From Antrodiella citrinella (taxonomy: Eukaryota > Basidiomycota > Agaricomycetes > Polyporales > Steccherinaceae), in NCBI GenBank assembly GCA_004802725.1, contig SGPM01000558.1:1-11938 (forward strand): 11,938 nucleotides of DNA. The letters run 5' to 3'. Below, piece after piece: positions 1 to 8,465 of the stretch. The stretch's first letter is position 1. Each line of letters starts with the position of its first letter. The notes under the pieces were generated by a model. It was not told the origin of the DNA, did no database searches, and saw only the letters and a list, made by a program, of their open reading frames with translations. The translations under genes and the position numbers were made by a program.

Positions 1-21
1 GTTCGAACCCTGCTGCTGTTT
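1..21 (+). tRNA. possible 3' fragment of a tRNA gene cut by the window edge
   Basis: The first bases read GTTCGAACC, the classic T-arm/B-box core (loop TTCGAAC at 2-8). They are followed by a possible T-stem 3' strand (9-13), seven bases that could be an acceptor 3' strand (14-20), and T runs at 19-22 and 28-31 that could end Pol III transcription. The 5' two thirds, with the anticodon, lie outside the window, so pairing and identity cannot be tested. It could also be a chance B-box match or a tRNA relic. Confidence 0.4.
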
Positions 22-381
22 TGGCTATTTTGGCAGTCATTCAATCTCGGAAGTAGAGGCACTAAATGCCTGCCCTTAACTCACATCTTCTCAATTGGGT
101 TGTTGTTGCGCACATCATTTTTGGAAAGAATTACTTTATTGACAACCTTCACCGTGTGAATTCCTTTCGCATCACGCTTCCATCCACGTTTCGGGACTTC
201 CCGTGCTTCCCTGTCGCGGTCCAATGGCGTCATTTTGTGCGACAGCTGGCTATCCCTAGTAAGGTAGTGGCATCATGATGTCTCCTGCGATTTGCAGACC
301 TGCTCTGGACAATCATCTGTGTATCATATATAAGCCGTTGCCCTCCCTCTCGTGTCGCTGTCGTCGTCTCCACATTCTATC
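22..381. other. intergenic region and promoter of the TMEM205-like gene
   Basis: No convincing exon is visible here. The 70-codon open frame at 66-278 has no recognisable motif. The distal part is A/T-mixed. The proximal part holds a TATA-like element and a C/T-rich stretch (about 339-380) just before the start codon, as often seen upstream of fungal genes. Confidence 0.6.
327..333 (+). promoter_or_regulatory. TATA-like element
   Basis: TATATAA lies 49 bp upstream of the start codon at 382, followed by a pyrimidine-rich leader. Position and sequence suit a core promoter with a short 5' UTR. This is inferred from sequence only. Confidence 0.5.
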
Positions 382-1244
382 ATGGCTGAAGTCGAGCTTC
401 TCACTGTTTCTAATGCTCTGGGTTTGTTTAACCTGCGAGGAGCATATTTGATTGGATATTCATGGTTGTTTGGAATGTGTGAGTTTCTTATATTCATTCG
501 TTAATGCAGATGTCCCAGAGTTGATCCATCTTGTACCCTGGATAGCGTTGTGGGTCACTTTCATCGGGGGTGAGTAACTCTATGTTTGTGTCTAGAAGGT
601 ACGAAAGTACTGACTCTCGTGGCCGTCACCAGGGGTGATCGCATTCAAGACCCTACGTGAGTCCACCCCCTTCGCAACTGAACGAATCTCATTGAATGTT
701 GTTCAGCGAGACAGCAGTTCGGAGCTCTTCAGCACCGCACTTTTCCCATCTACTTTGGCATTTCCATCGCCTTAGCCTCTACCTTGCTGGGTCTTTGGAC
801 CTACAGCCACCCTAATGTCCTTGAGCATGTCGCCAACCCTAAGGTAGCGGATGTTGCTCAAGCCTACACTCTGGGATCTGTCGTACTCGCACAGCTGGCG
901 AACCAGCTAGTCATTGGCCCATTGACCAGCAAGTGAGTGGAAGCGACATGTTTGAAAGGCATCTACTCGTTTACACGCGTTATATAGGACTATGTTCCAA
1001 CGCCACAAGCTTGAGAAGTCTGAGGGGAAGAGTTACAATGAGGCCGGTGTATGTCCCATTTCTACACTATTCTGTTGCTTTGCTCGTCTCAACAGTTCTA
1101 TGTCAGGTATCAGCCGAGATGAAGGCCTTGAACTCGAAGTTCGCCAAACTTCACGGATACAGTTCCCTTGCAAATCTCACCGCGGTGATTGCTTGCATCT
1201 TCCATGGTCTTTGGATTGGAAACAAGGGTCTTGGGTCCTTGTAA
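382..1244 (+). CDS. TMEM205-like (DUF4149 family) four-helix membrane protein
   Basis: Six exons: 382-478, 546-569, 633-656, 707-932, 988-1048, 1107-1244; 189 aa. The protein is hydrophobic, with four probable membrane segments near residues 20-45, 61-82, 102-122 and 162-182. Family hallmarks are visible: the YSWLFGMSLWVTFIGG block (about 26-41), then KTLPRQQFGALQHRTFPIYF (46-65), and a C-terminal FHGLW block. Human TMEM205 has the same length class and has been linked to drug resistance; the molecular function of fungal members is not established. The first intron was placed at 479-545 because this restores the conserved GMSLWVTF block; a nearer AG would leave a 31-nt intron and insert unrelated residues. 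It converges on LEA1, with only 96 bp between stop codons. There is no obvious functional link to its neighbours. The family call is firm; the role is unknown. Confidence 0.88.
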
Positions 1245-1340
1245 ATCAGTGTTAGCGGAATACAGAATCCTGTAAACTCTACGGTCGTACGAGAGCAAAT
1301 TACACATACACATAAAAGAAATACATTTTACGTGCGCTGA
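1245..1340. other. short convergent 3' intergenic spacer
   Basis: Only 96 bp separate the stop codon of the TMEM205-like gene from that of LEA1. An A-rich stretch (ACATACACATAAAAGAAAT, about 1303-1321) could serve polyadenylation of the plus-strand gene. The 3' UTRs of the two genes very probably overlap, giving potential for antisense transcript pairing. Confidence 0.5.
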
Positions 1341-2262
1341 TCATGCACCGACAGCCTCCATTGAAGGCATGAATCCATCCTTCAATGATCTCTCCAATCG
1401 TCTGATCTCCTCTACCGATGTCGCATTCGCAATGGCCTCCTTCACCTTGTCCGCCTCCTCTTTTGACATCAGACGACCAGCCTTTCCAGGTTCAACTACT
1501 GGCCGTGGCTCGTCGGTGTTGAGAGCTTGCTTATTTGCATGGGTCGTGACAGTGGTAGATATTGTTGTCGCTAGCTGCGTCGGTAGGTCGTCTGCAGTGA
1601 GGAACATTTGTTTCGCGTGCTGCCGTTCCTACGATCGCAAGCGAGTGTGAGATCTCCTGCACGTTTGCTCATATATTCTTGCAAGTCCGTGTCGCACCTT
1701 ATCACGAATTCTCTGGAAGTCCAAGACTCTCAACCCCGGTATTCGCCACGCCAGCCACTCGCGATACCATTTCTTTTCCTGCACAGGGTTCCCCAGCAAA
1801 GACAAGTATTTGAGCCCTGCAACATCTTTCAGAGGCTCGAGATCGCCCAGCTCGGCAATGTTGTTGTTCGTGAGAACGAGGGTGGTGAGGTTGGGTACGG
1901 AAAGATGGAGCGAAGGGGAGATGGAAGACACTCGATTATTGGCAAGCAGTATTGTCCTTAATCGACGAAGTAGAGGGATGTTTCCCAGTACAACGATTGA
2001 GTTGTCCGTGAAATCTATAGCATCATGTTGATCCTACAGGTGTTTCGTAAGTGAAAGTAACGTTGACGTAGTCAGAATACTAAACGTGCTTTGGTTATAC
2101 CAAGATTTTCGATGGCAGGAATTTTGTACCCTACATAACCGTTTTGTCAACCGGATGGAAAGAGAGATGCAAATGCGACTCACCTCGGAGGTCGAGCTGA
2201 CGTTCTTTTACGGGATTGAGCGTCGAGGGGACCGCCTGGATGAGCTCCGGAGTGAGCTTCAT
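1341..2262 (-). CDS. LEA1: U2 small nuclear ribonucleoprotein A' (U2A'/Lea1), leucine-rich repeat protein
   Basis: Minus-strand exons in coding order: 2262-2184, 2130-2090, 2033-1698, 1628-1341; 247 aa (human U2A' is 255). U2A' binds U2B'' and stem-loop IV of U2 snRNA in the spliceosome. The N-terminus (MKLTPELIQ, then ERQLDLRGYKIPAIENLG at about 20-37) matches the family closely. LRRs run from about 24 to 150, including DAIDFTDNSI, LRTILLANNR, LTTLVLTNNN and LKYLSLLGNP, followed by the cap motif RVLDFQRIRDKERQ (142-155). The C-terminal helix EEADKVKEAIANATSVEEI is also typical. Intron 2 (2034-2089) appears to use a GC donor. Intron 3 (1629-1697) is 69 nt and carries an in-frame stop formed by its own TAG acceptor. 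The gene is divergent from SAC1, with 205 bp between start codons. Identity is very secure; the exon 2/3 junction is slightly less so. Confidence 0.92.
2034..2089 (-). other. probable GC-AG intron in LEA1
   Basis: On the minus strand the intron opens with GCACGT at 2089-2084 and closes with CTGTAG at 2034. It is 56 nt long with a good internal branch-site candidate (CTGAC). Using it gives the uninterrupted family sequence NLGITK/DQHDAIDFTDN, the same spacing as human U2A'. The only GT-AG alternative seen (donor GTATAA at 2100, acceptor at 2015) also keeps frame but deletes ten conserved residues. Confidence 0.72.
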
Positions 2263-2467
2263 TGCAGGGATGTGGTGGTGGTTGGAGAGTTGTGTGTCCG
2301 CACAAGTTGAGCAGTGAGTCTGAGATCCGCGTGTTTTTGACGCGTCGGCCCCTTGACGTGCTGCACTCTGATCAGACCGCAAGTTGCTGGCACACACCCA
2401 CGATCATCGACCTTCTTCTCTCCTTTCTCGACCTCGACCACTCCCCGTTCCTCGTATATACGACATC
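2263..2467. promoter_or_regulatory. bidirectional intergenic region LEA1 / SAC1
   Basis: Only 205 bp separate the two divergent start codons, so both promoters must lie here or within the neighbouring transcripts. The SAC1-proximal side is C/T-rich on the plus strand (2404-2452). A TATATA motif at 2455-2460 lies about 8 bp from the SAC1 start codon, too close to be its TATA box. No other clear core element was recognised. Confidence 0.55.
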
Positions 2468-5142
2468 ATGAAGACTCTACACCAACGGCTGAATTTGTGA
2501 GTTTGTCGTGCCCCTTTGTGCTGCATCCCGCGGGCTAACTGCATGGCCTCAGGTATACTGACGGCAATGAAACCTATACCTTTGTCCCTGCTGAGCCAGT
2601 TGGCGCACGCTCCTTAACTATCTATCGCAACTCGGGGGACATTGTACTAAATCGTCAGTACCTTCCATTCTGGCCTCCAATGTGCCACTACTGAAACAGA
2701 GGCTTTCAGCACCAAATACCCCCTTGCCTGCTACTGCGGAGCGTTCTGGAAAGACGATATATGGCATTATTGGCATGGTCACCCTGCAGATGTGTACGTT
2801 TCAAGTACAGTTATTACTGGATACTTCTCATTGGGACCTACAGCGGAATACGTCATAATCTTGACCGGCCGAGAGCAGAAAGGACGCCTCATGGGTCAGC
2901 ACATCTACCACGCCACCGACTACGATATCTTGCCTCTCAACCCGGATGTATCCACTACAAACCCGCCAAACGCAGTAGAAGCTCATCTGCAGGCCCTCGT
3001 TCGTTCACATTTGGCCGGAGGATACTTCCTATTCAGCTATAGCTGGGATTTGACTAGGCGGCTACAAGCGCAATGGTCTTCTATTGAAGGAGACAAAGAG
3101 AAGCAGCTGTGGGAAGTTGTAAGTCCCGTCGAATGACTGTGATCTATTGGTCTCTGACATCTACCTTGGCAGGCCGACGAGAGATTCTTCTGGAATAGGT
3201 GAGCTACATGAACGCTTGTTGCATGTTCAACTATTGACATGTCCCAGATTCTTGCAATCAAGATTCATAGACGCAACGTTTGCCAAGGGCGATAATGATG
3301 TCAGTACCCTACACTTCATCGTGAACTCGCAGCCGACATTGCTCTACAGCTTAGCCCATACATTCTCCCCATTGTATACGGAAGTAGGTGTATCTGTACT
3401 CCAGCTGCAAGGTCTCTGTTCTCACCACACTATAGCGTTCGACATTCGCCCGACCAAGCTCAACGGTCACTACCTTAATCTCTGCCTCATCAGTCGACGA
3501 AGTAGGCATCGAGCTGGTACACGTTATTTCCGCCGTGGTATCGACCACGACGGTAATGTCGCCAACTTCAACGAGACGGAACAAATTCTGCTTGTGAACA
3601 CCCCAAATGCTGATCGTGGTGACGACGATTCAAGCGTGCAGCTCAGCTTCGTGCAGATCCGTGGAAGCGTGCCGCTATTCTGGGCCGAGATCAACACTCT
3701 GCGCTACAAACCAGACGTTCAGATCATGGATTCCCAAGACACGGTACGTACACGTACTATCCCCCTTGTCGTTGTATTCTGAGCGTGACCCCGCGTACAG
3801 CTCGAGGCCACTCGCAAGCACTTCGACCAGCAGACTGCTGAATACGGCAACAGCAACCTTGTCAACTTGGTGAATCACAAGGGTCATGAGATGCCTATCA
3901 AGGAGGCCTACGAGCACCAAATGGCCGAGGTATGCACCGCGTTCACGACCTGAAAAGTCCTCACTGAGTGTGTTTCTGCTAGCTCGACCTGCCCAACGTG
4001 CGGTACGAATACTTCGACTTCCACAACGAATGCAAGAACATGCGGTGGGACCGTATCAGCGTCCTCCTCGACAAGATCCAAGATGACCTCATCAAGAACG
4101 GATACTTTCACTTGGACTCGACCAAGGAGAAGCCTGTGAAGGTTCAGAACGGTGTCGTTCGTACGAACTGCATGGATAACTTGGACCGGACGAATGTCGC
4201 TCAGGCTGCGATCGCAAAGTGGACGTTGAACAGGCAGCTGATAGCTCTCGGAGTTCTGCATGAGACGGATTCTATTGAAAACTATGAGGAGCTCGTGAAG
4301 GATTTCCGAGAAAGTGAGTTCTTTCGTGATTTGAAGGTTCGGTTCTTTATGCTGATAATTGTTCTCGCAGTGTGGTCGGACCATGCCAATCTTATCTCGA
4401 TAGCCTACAGCGGTACTGGTGCCCTGAAGGTCGAGTTCACCAGAACAGGCAAACGGACTCGTATGGGCACGTTGGAGGACGGTTACAAGTCCGTTATGCG
4501 CTACCTGAAGAACAACTTCTTTGACGGCGCAAGACAGGTTAGTGATTTTCGGCTGTTGGAGACTTTGTCTGACATTTCCTGTCATGCAGGATGCCTTTGA
4601 TTTGATGACCGGTGTGTGGCTGCCACGCAACTGGTCGCCTTCCAGTCTCGTTGCGGACAGACGGCCTTTGATCATTCGCGCGGTACGTCGTCTGTTTGTG
4701 GAGTGTCATCTCCAAATCTCAATCGCGTTGTTTGCAGGTGCCGTATGTCCTGTGGTACTCTATTTTTATGATCTTCGCAGGTCTCACTCTGCCTCGTTCT
4801 TCCGGTATGTTTGCCTTCGTCTTACGCTCCACCGACGACATACTCAGAACCCTCGCTCCAGACTACTCCCTCCTGTACTACTTCCTCCTCTGGATCTTCC
4901 TCGCCGCCATCTCCTTCACCTTCATCATGATTCACGGTATCGAATACGTCTCTTGGCCAAGACTCCTCCCCCTCAACGACGTCATCTTCTACGACGGGCC
5001 TGGGTTCCGGTCAGGCAACCACGGCAAGGGCTTCGGTATCCATGCGCTTGACTCGAAGGTGAACGCGAAGGCGAAGGGGCGGAAACGCGCGCACAGTAGA
5101 TTGGATGAGATTGAGATGGGTGCGAGGAAGAAAGGCTTGTAG
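2468..5142 (+). CDS. SAC1: Sac1-type phosphoinositide phosphatase (ER/Golgi PI4P phosphatase)
   Basis: Thirteen exons: 2468-2496, 2553-2653, 2710-2793, 2844-3118, 3173-3198, 3248-3299, 3350-3383, 3436-3743, 3801-3929, 3983-4313, 4371-4537, 4590-4682, 4738-5142; 677 aa. Sac1 removes phosphates from phosphoinositides, chiefly PI4P, at the ER/Golgi. The N-terminus ([12 protein letters not shown]...YTFVP) and the [21 protein letters not shown] block (about 64-84) fit the Sac domain, as do [20 protein letters not shown] and the catalytic CX5R loop [12 protein letters not shown] (406-417, Cys409, Arg415). Two C-terminal membrane helices follow (about 545-562 and 587-611). The tail is basic and ends KKGL, a KKXX-type ER retrieval signal. 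Yeast and human Sac1 are 623 and 587 aa; the extra length is in the N-terminal loop and the C-terminal tail. Introns are 49-57 nt; exon 5 is only 26 nt. The loop has Asn412 where many Sac proteins have Cys. Identity is secure; exon 7/8 boundaries are the least certain. Confidence 0.92.
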
Positions 5143-5475
5143 GGCCTTAGGATACCATTTTTGTTGTTATTCTTTGTTCAGTATTTGTGAAGGATCCTGG
5201 TCTGCTGCTTGGACGTCCTTGGACTGTATATATTTTCATAGTTGGCTACTCTACATTCTATGTTTCGTACCTTCGATAGGCCAGAAGACGATCAAAAGAG
5301 AGCAAAGATTGCGCCGTCCGAAACGGAACGCACGTGGCGCGGTCCGCGAAGGGGAGATCACGTGCTGATCACGATGCGAGTTCAAAAATTCCATTGTTAT
5401 AAGAGCGCGTTGGGAACTAGAACAAACTTTCACTTTCACATCTCCCTAAACCACCTTCCTCGCCCCTCGCCAAAG
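5143..5475. other. SAC1 3' region and SET-like gene promoter
   Basis: The first part is T-rich (TTTTTGTTGTTATTC near 5158) with a TATATATTTTC stretch near 5227, plausible 3' UTR and polyadenylation signals for SAC1. The second part, from about 5290, is GC-richer with two CACGTG motifs and a TTATAAG element (5397-5403) 73 bp before the next start codon. An open frame entering the SET-like gene from 5242 has no family features upstream of 5476. Confidence 0.55.
5331..5364. promoter_or_regulatory. paired CACGTG (E-box) motifs upstream of the SET-like gene
   Basis: Two palindromic CACGTG sites lie at 5331-5336 and 5359-5364, 28 bp apart and about 110-145 bp before the start codon. CACGTG is the core site of bHLH factors such as Cbf1/Pho4 types. 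Whether these are bound is unknown; the pairing inside a short promoter is the only evidence. Confidence 0.4.
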
Positions 5476-6510
5476 ATGTCTGGTGTAAAACGTGCGTCTG
5501 GTGCCGAAGAGGAGAAGAACCCCCTCGGGGACGTGGAGCTGAGCGACGAGGATGCGCAGAAGCTTCAAATAGTGCAAAAGGATATCGCGAGAGCCGAACT
5601 TGCGCTTGGTGAGTTGCCGTTGTGCTTTCCATGTCACGAATGAGTTTTTCTAACGGTGTCCCTTCCCCGTTTGTGTGTAGAGCGTCGTGCGCAGTTGCAG
5701 CTGACGCCTGTGTATGAAAAGCGTCGTTCGGTCGTCAAGGCCATCCCTAAATTCTGGCCGGTCGCCTTGATGAACAACTCTTTGTTCGCCCTCCACGCCA
5801 CACATACTGCCGACCAGGTCGCCCTCAGCTTCCTGGAGGACCTATGGATCATTCGCGACTCTGTCGAGTCCCGATGCTTCACCCTTGAATTCGTGAGTGA
5901 CTCGCGTTTGGAAAGGGGATGTGTGGCTGAAAACCCTTGTCCTGTGATAGCATTTCAAGGAGAACCCATACTTTTCAAAATCTGTGCTCAAAAAAGAGTA
6001 CAAGTACATCCCCCCTCCCGCTGCCTCCTCCGAGCAGGCTGACTCGGACGGTATTACCGAGTCTATGCTCGACTTTTCATGGGAGCGGGATGTTGAGGCG
6101 CAGGTACGAGGATGCTTTGTATGCGTTTCGCGTGCTGACAGGAATTTCCTTTTCAGAGCTTCAAGATTGACTGGAAGGACGACGCTCACAACCTTACCAA
6201 GCTGTACCCCCGTTCACAGGACGAGGACGAGGAGGACCTGCCCGCCGAGAGCGGCAGCATCTTCAACTTTTTCGAGGTTGCGCTCGACACGTTCGACGTG
6301 AGTTCTGGTGTGCATGCTTGCGAGGGTCGAGTGCTGACTCGGATGTAGCTTGGAGTGATGATCGCGAACGACATTTTCCCTGAGGCGATCGACTACTTCC
6401 TCGGCAACGCGGGCGAGGTTGAGTCTGATGACGAGGACAGCGAGGACGACGAGGACGAAGAGGAAATTGACCTGGAGAAGCCGCGACCCAAGAAGCCGCG
6501 ACAGAAATAG
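5476..6510 (+). CDS. SET: SET/TAF-I-like histone chaperone of the NAP family
   Basis: Five exons: 5476-5608, 5681-5892, 5951-6103, 6157-6297, 6349-6510; 266 aa, close to human SET (277-290). Members bind core histones and help assemble or remodel chromatin; SET also inhibits PP2A in animals. A long N-terminal helix (about 22-62, ending ERRAQLQLTPVYEKRR) forms the dimer backbone. The earmuff domain follows, with IPKFWPVALMNN (about 65-76), FLEDLWIIRD, HFKENPYFSKSVLKKEY and IFNFFEVALD. The tail is strongly acidic (about 236-254) and ends in a basic cluster KPRPKKPRQK that could be a nuclear localisation signal. The start was chosen because it begins a normal SET-like N-terminus just after a C/A-rich leader. 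It lies downstream of SAC1 on the same strand with its own promoter. Yeast Vps75 is the related alternative; exact orthology is not resolvable here. Confidence 0.9.
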
Positions 6511-6918
6511 ACGGATTGCCTGGTGGATTTATATGAGATGCTGCCCGTGTAGTTGTGTCTCTTCTGTTGTTCGTCTTGCATGTTTCCCGGTCTGCGATGG
6601 CCGTTATGCGTGAATGGTCTATACATAGTAGGCGTATAAAAATAAGAGGTTGGCGATTTGCTGAGGATGCCGTTTTGATGAAGGGATGTTGCCGGAAGAG
6701 GGTTGCCTGATGTGCTGCCGGTGCCGTGCGCCCTCTTTCCTCTTCTCGACTGGCGGCTGTTGCGGTTTCTCTTTTCTCCTTATAATCCTCGTCTCCTTCC
6801 TCTTTCCGTCCTTGTACCCGACACCGACGACGACGACGATACCCTCCCCTACCTTACCCGTCGCAGCGTTCGACGTATACCACATACAGTCTTTACTTTG
6901 CCCAATACACGTGTCGCT
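6511..6918. other. SET-like 3' region and chitin deacetylase promoter
   Basis: A TATAAAAATAAG stretch at 6635-6646 may serve the 3' end of the SET-like gene or a distal promoter. From about 6728 the plus strand is strongly pyrimidine-rich, with TTATAAT near 6780, then a (CGA)5 run at 6825-6839, and a CACGTG motif at 6908-6913 only 5 bp before the start codon at 6919. An open frame that continues upstream from 6703 in phase with the next gene is most likely untranslated leader, because the signal peptide begins at 6919. Confidence 0.5.
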
Positions 6919-8465
6919 ATGAAGGTCGCCTTCCTTACCGCCATCACGGTGCCTCTCTTGGTAGCAGCCCACAAACCACATGTTTTGCCAAGGCAAGCAA
7001 CATCCTCTGCAACGCCAAGCCCTGCGTCGGCTGCGTCTGCACCTCCAGCTGCAGCCACCCCATCGGCGTCGGGGTCCGTTCTGCCCACCTTCGCCTACTC
7101 CCTCGCCGCGACGAACCCCACAGCCGCACCGCTCTCGCTCATCTCTTCGGGGACCCTCACGTCCCAGACACTCGCTTTGTCCACGACCGAAGCTGCAGGC
7201 GCTGTCCCGACCTACTTTTCCAATGCACCCCCATTGCCAGATCGTATGTTTCAGTCCTTGTCCATCTTTGAGACAAGCGCCTCGGGCTGATCAATCTTTG
7301 CTCCAACAGTGTCCACTGTCCTCCCTGCGAGCTATCCCACTCTCGACAAGACTCCCCCGACAGACTCACCCGAAGTCCTGGCATGGATTGCTGAAGTCAA
7401 CGCGTCTGGTATTGCCATCCCCAACATTGCGCCCACAGTCGCAGGTGGTTGCCCGACCAACGCTGCTGCCGTCGCCGACACCTCCCGTTGTTGGTGGACT
7501 TGCGGTGGTTGTGTCCGTGACACGGACGTTACCACTTGCCCCGACAAGTTGACCTGGGGTCTTACCCACGATGACGGCCCCGCGCCATTCACTCCCAACT
7601 TGCTTGCGTACCTGGCTCAGGTAAATCTGACAACGACCTTCTTCAACGTTGGATCTCGCGTCATTTCGTACCCCAACACCCTCCGTGATGAGTACATGTC
7701 TGGCAACCAGGTCGCCGTGCACACTTGGTCTCACCCGTTCATGACCACCTTGACCAACGAGGAAATCATTGCAGAGTTGGGATGGACTAAGAAGGTCATC
7801 AAGGATGTTCTCGGTGTTACGCCCTTGTACTGGCGCCCTCCTTACGGAGACATTGACGATCGTGTCCGTGCTATCGGCCAGGCCATGAACCTCATCCCCG
7901 TCATGTGGACTCGTCTCAGTGCTACCGTCACGTTCGATACCGGTGGTAAGCACTCATCTGTTCGAAAATGATAACATATTCACACGCTCTATCTCCGCGT
8001 TTCAAAGACTTCAACATTGCTGGCGGAACCGACTCTCCTTCGGAGGTCCTTTACAACTGGCAGAACATCGTCTCGAACGCGTCCACCATCGACACCGGTT
8101 TCATCGTTCTCGAGCACGACTTGTTCTTGCAGTCCGTCGAGATCGCCACCGGCTACATCCTCCCTGCGGCCCTTGCTAACAACCCGCCCTTGAAGATCGA
8201 GCCCGTCATCACTTGCCTCCACAAAACTTTCAACGAAGCTTACATTGAGACGAACCCCAACGCCACGAACCCGATCCCCAACTCTGGAAACAACTCTTCG
8301 AGCTCGACCACCAGCGGTGGCGGTGCCCAGGCTAGCGGCAGCAGTGGAAGTGGAAGTGGCTCCGCAGCCTCAAAAACCAACGGCGCAGTGAGCAACAGCG
8401 GTCTCTTCACCGCTGTTGGCTTCGTCGCGCTCGTGTTTGTTTCTAGCTTGAACCTCCTTCTCTAA
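6919..8465 (+). CDS. GPI-anchored chitin deacetylase (carbohydrate esterase family 4)
   Basis: Three exons: 6919-7243, 7310-7945, 8008-8465; 472 aa. CE4 deacetylases convert chitin to chitosan in the cell wall with a divalent metal. Residues 1-17 form a signal peptide, followed by a Pro/Ser/Ala-rich linker (about 30-75). A Cys-rich block RCWWTCGGCVRDTD (168-181) immediately precedes the catalytic domain. CE4 motifs: THDDGP (194-199; Asp196 base, Asp197 metal), HTWSHP (246-251; His246 and His250 metal ligands), RPPYGD (284-289), DTGDFN (318-323) and LEHD (355-358). The C-terminus is a Ser/Gly-rich linker, a probable GPI omega site near Asn445 (KTNGAVS) and a hydrophobic tail. Intron 2 ends in AAAG, a weaker acceptor, but it rebuilds the conserved DTGDFN motif. 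It converges with the GH72 gene, another wall enzyme. Motif 1 has His where Phe or Tyr is common. Family identity is secure; the enzyme's substrate pattern is inferred. Confidence 0.93.

Noticed and set aside
479..509. 31-nt intron in the TMEM205-like gene ending at the first CAG
   Set aside because: It is shorter than any other intron here and inserts about a dozen residues inside a conserved membrane block; the acceptor at 545 restores the family sequence.
1608..1961. 117-codon plus-strand frame
   Set aside because: It is antisense to LEA1 exons 3 and 4, where the LRR repeats give clear coding evidence on the minus strand.
3908..4675. Long 255-codon minus-strand open frame
   Set aside because: It lies antisense to SAC1 exons that encode the catalytic loop and conserved Sac motifs; its translation has no recognisable domain.
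6825..6839. (CGA)5 run as a possible CRISPR or regulatory repeat
   Set aside because: It is a five-unit microsatellite in a leader, with no spacers or other structure.
6703..6918. Upstream in-frame extension of the chitin deacetylase
   Set aside because: The extension is low-complexity, and the start at 6919 gives a clean signal peptide directly followed by the mature linker.
6980..7552. 190-codon plus-strand frame rich in Pro, Arg and Ser
   Set aside because: It is a shifted frame of the chitin deacetylase, arising from its GC-rich codons; low complexity and without motifs.
7366..7953. 195-codon minus-strand frame
   Set aside because: It is antisense to the CE4 catalytic domain and shows no domain features.
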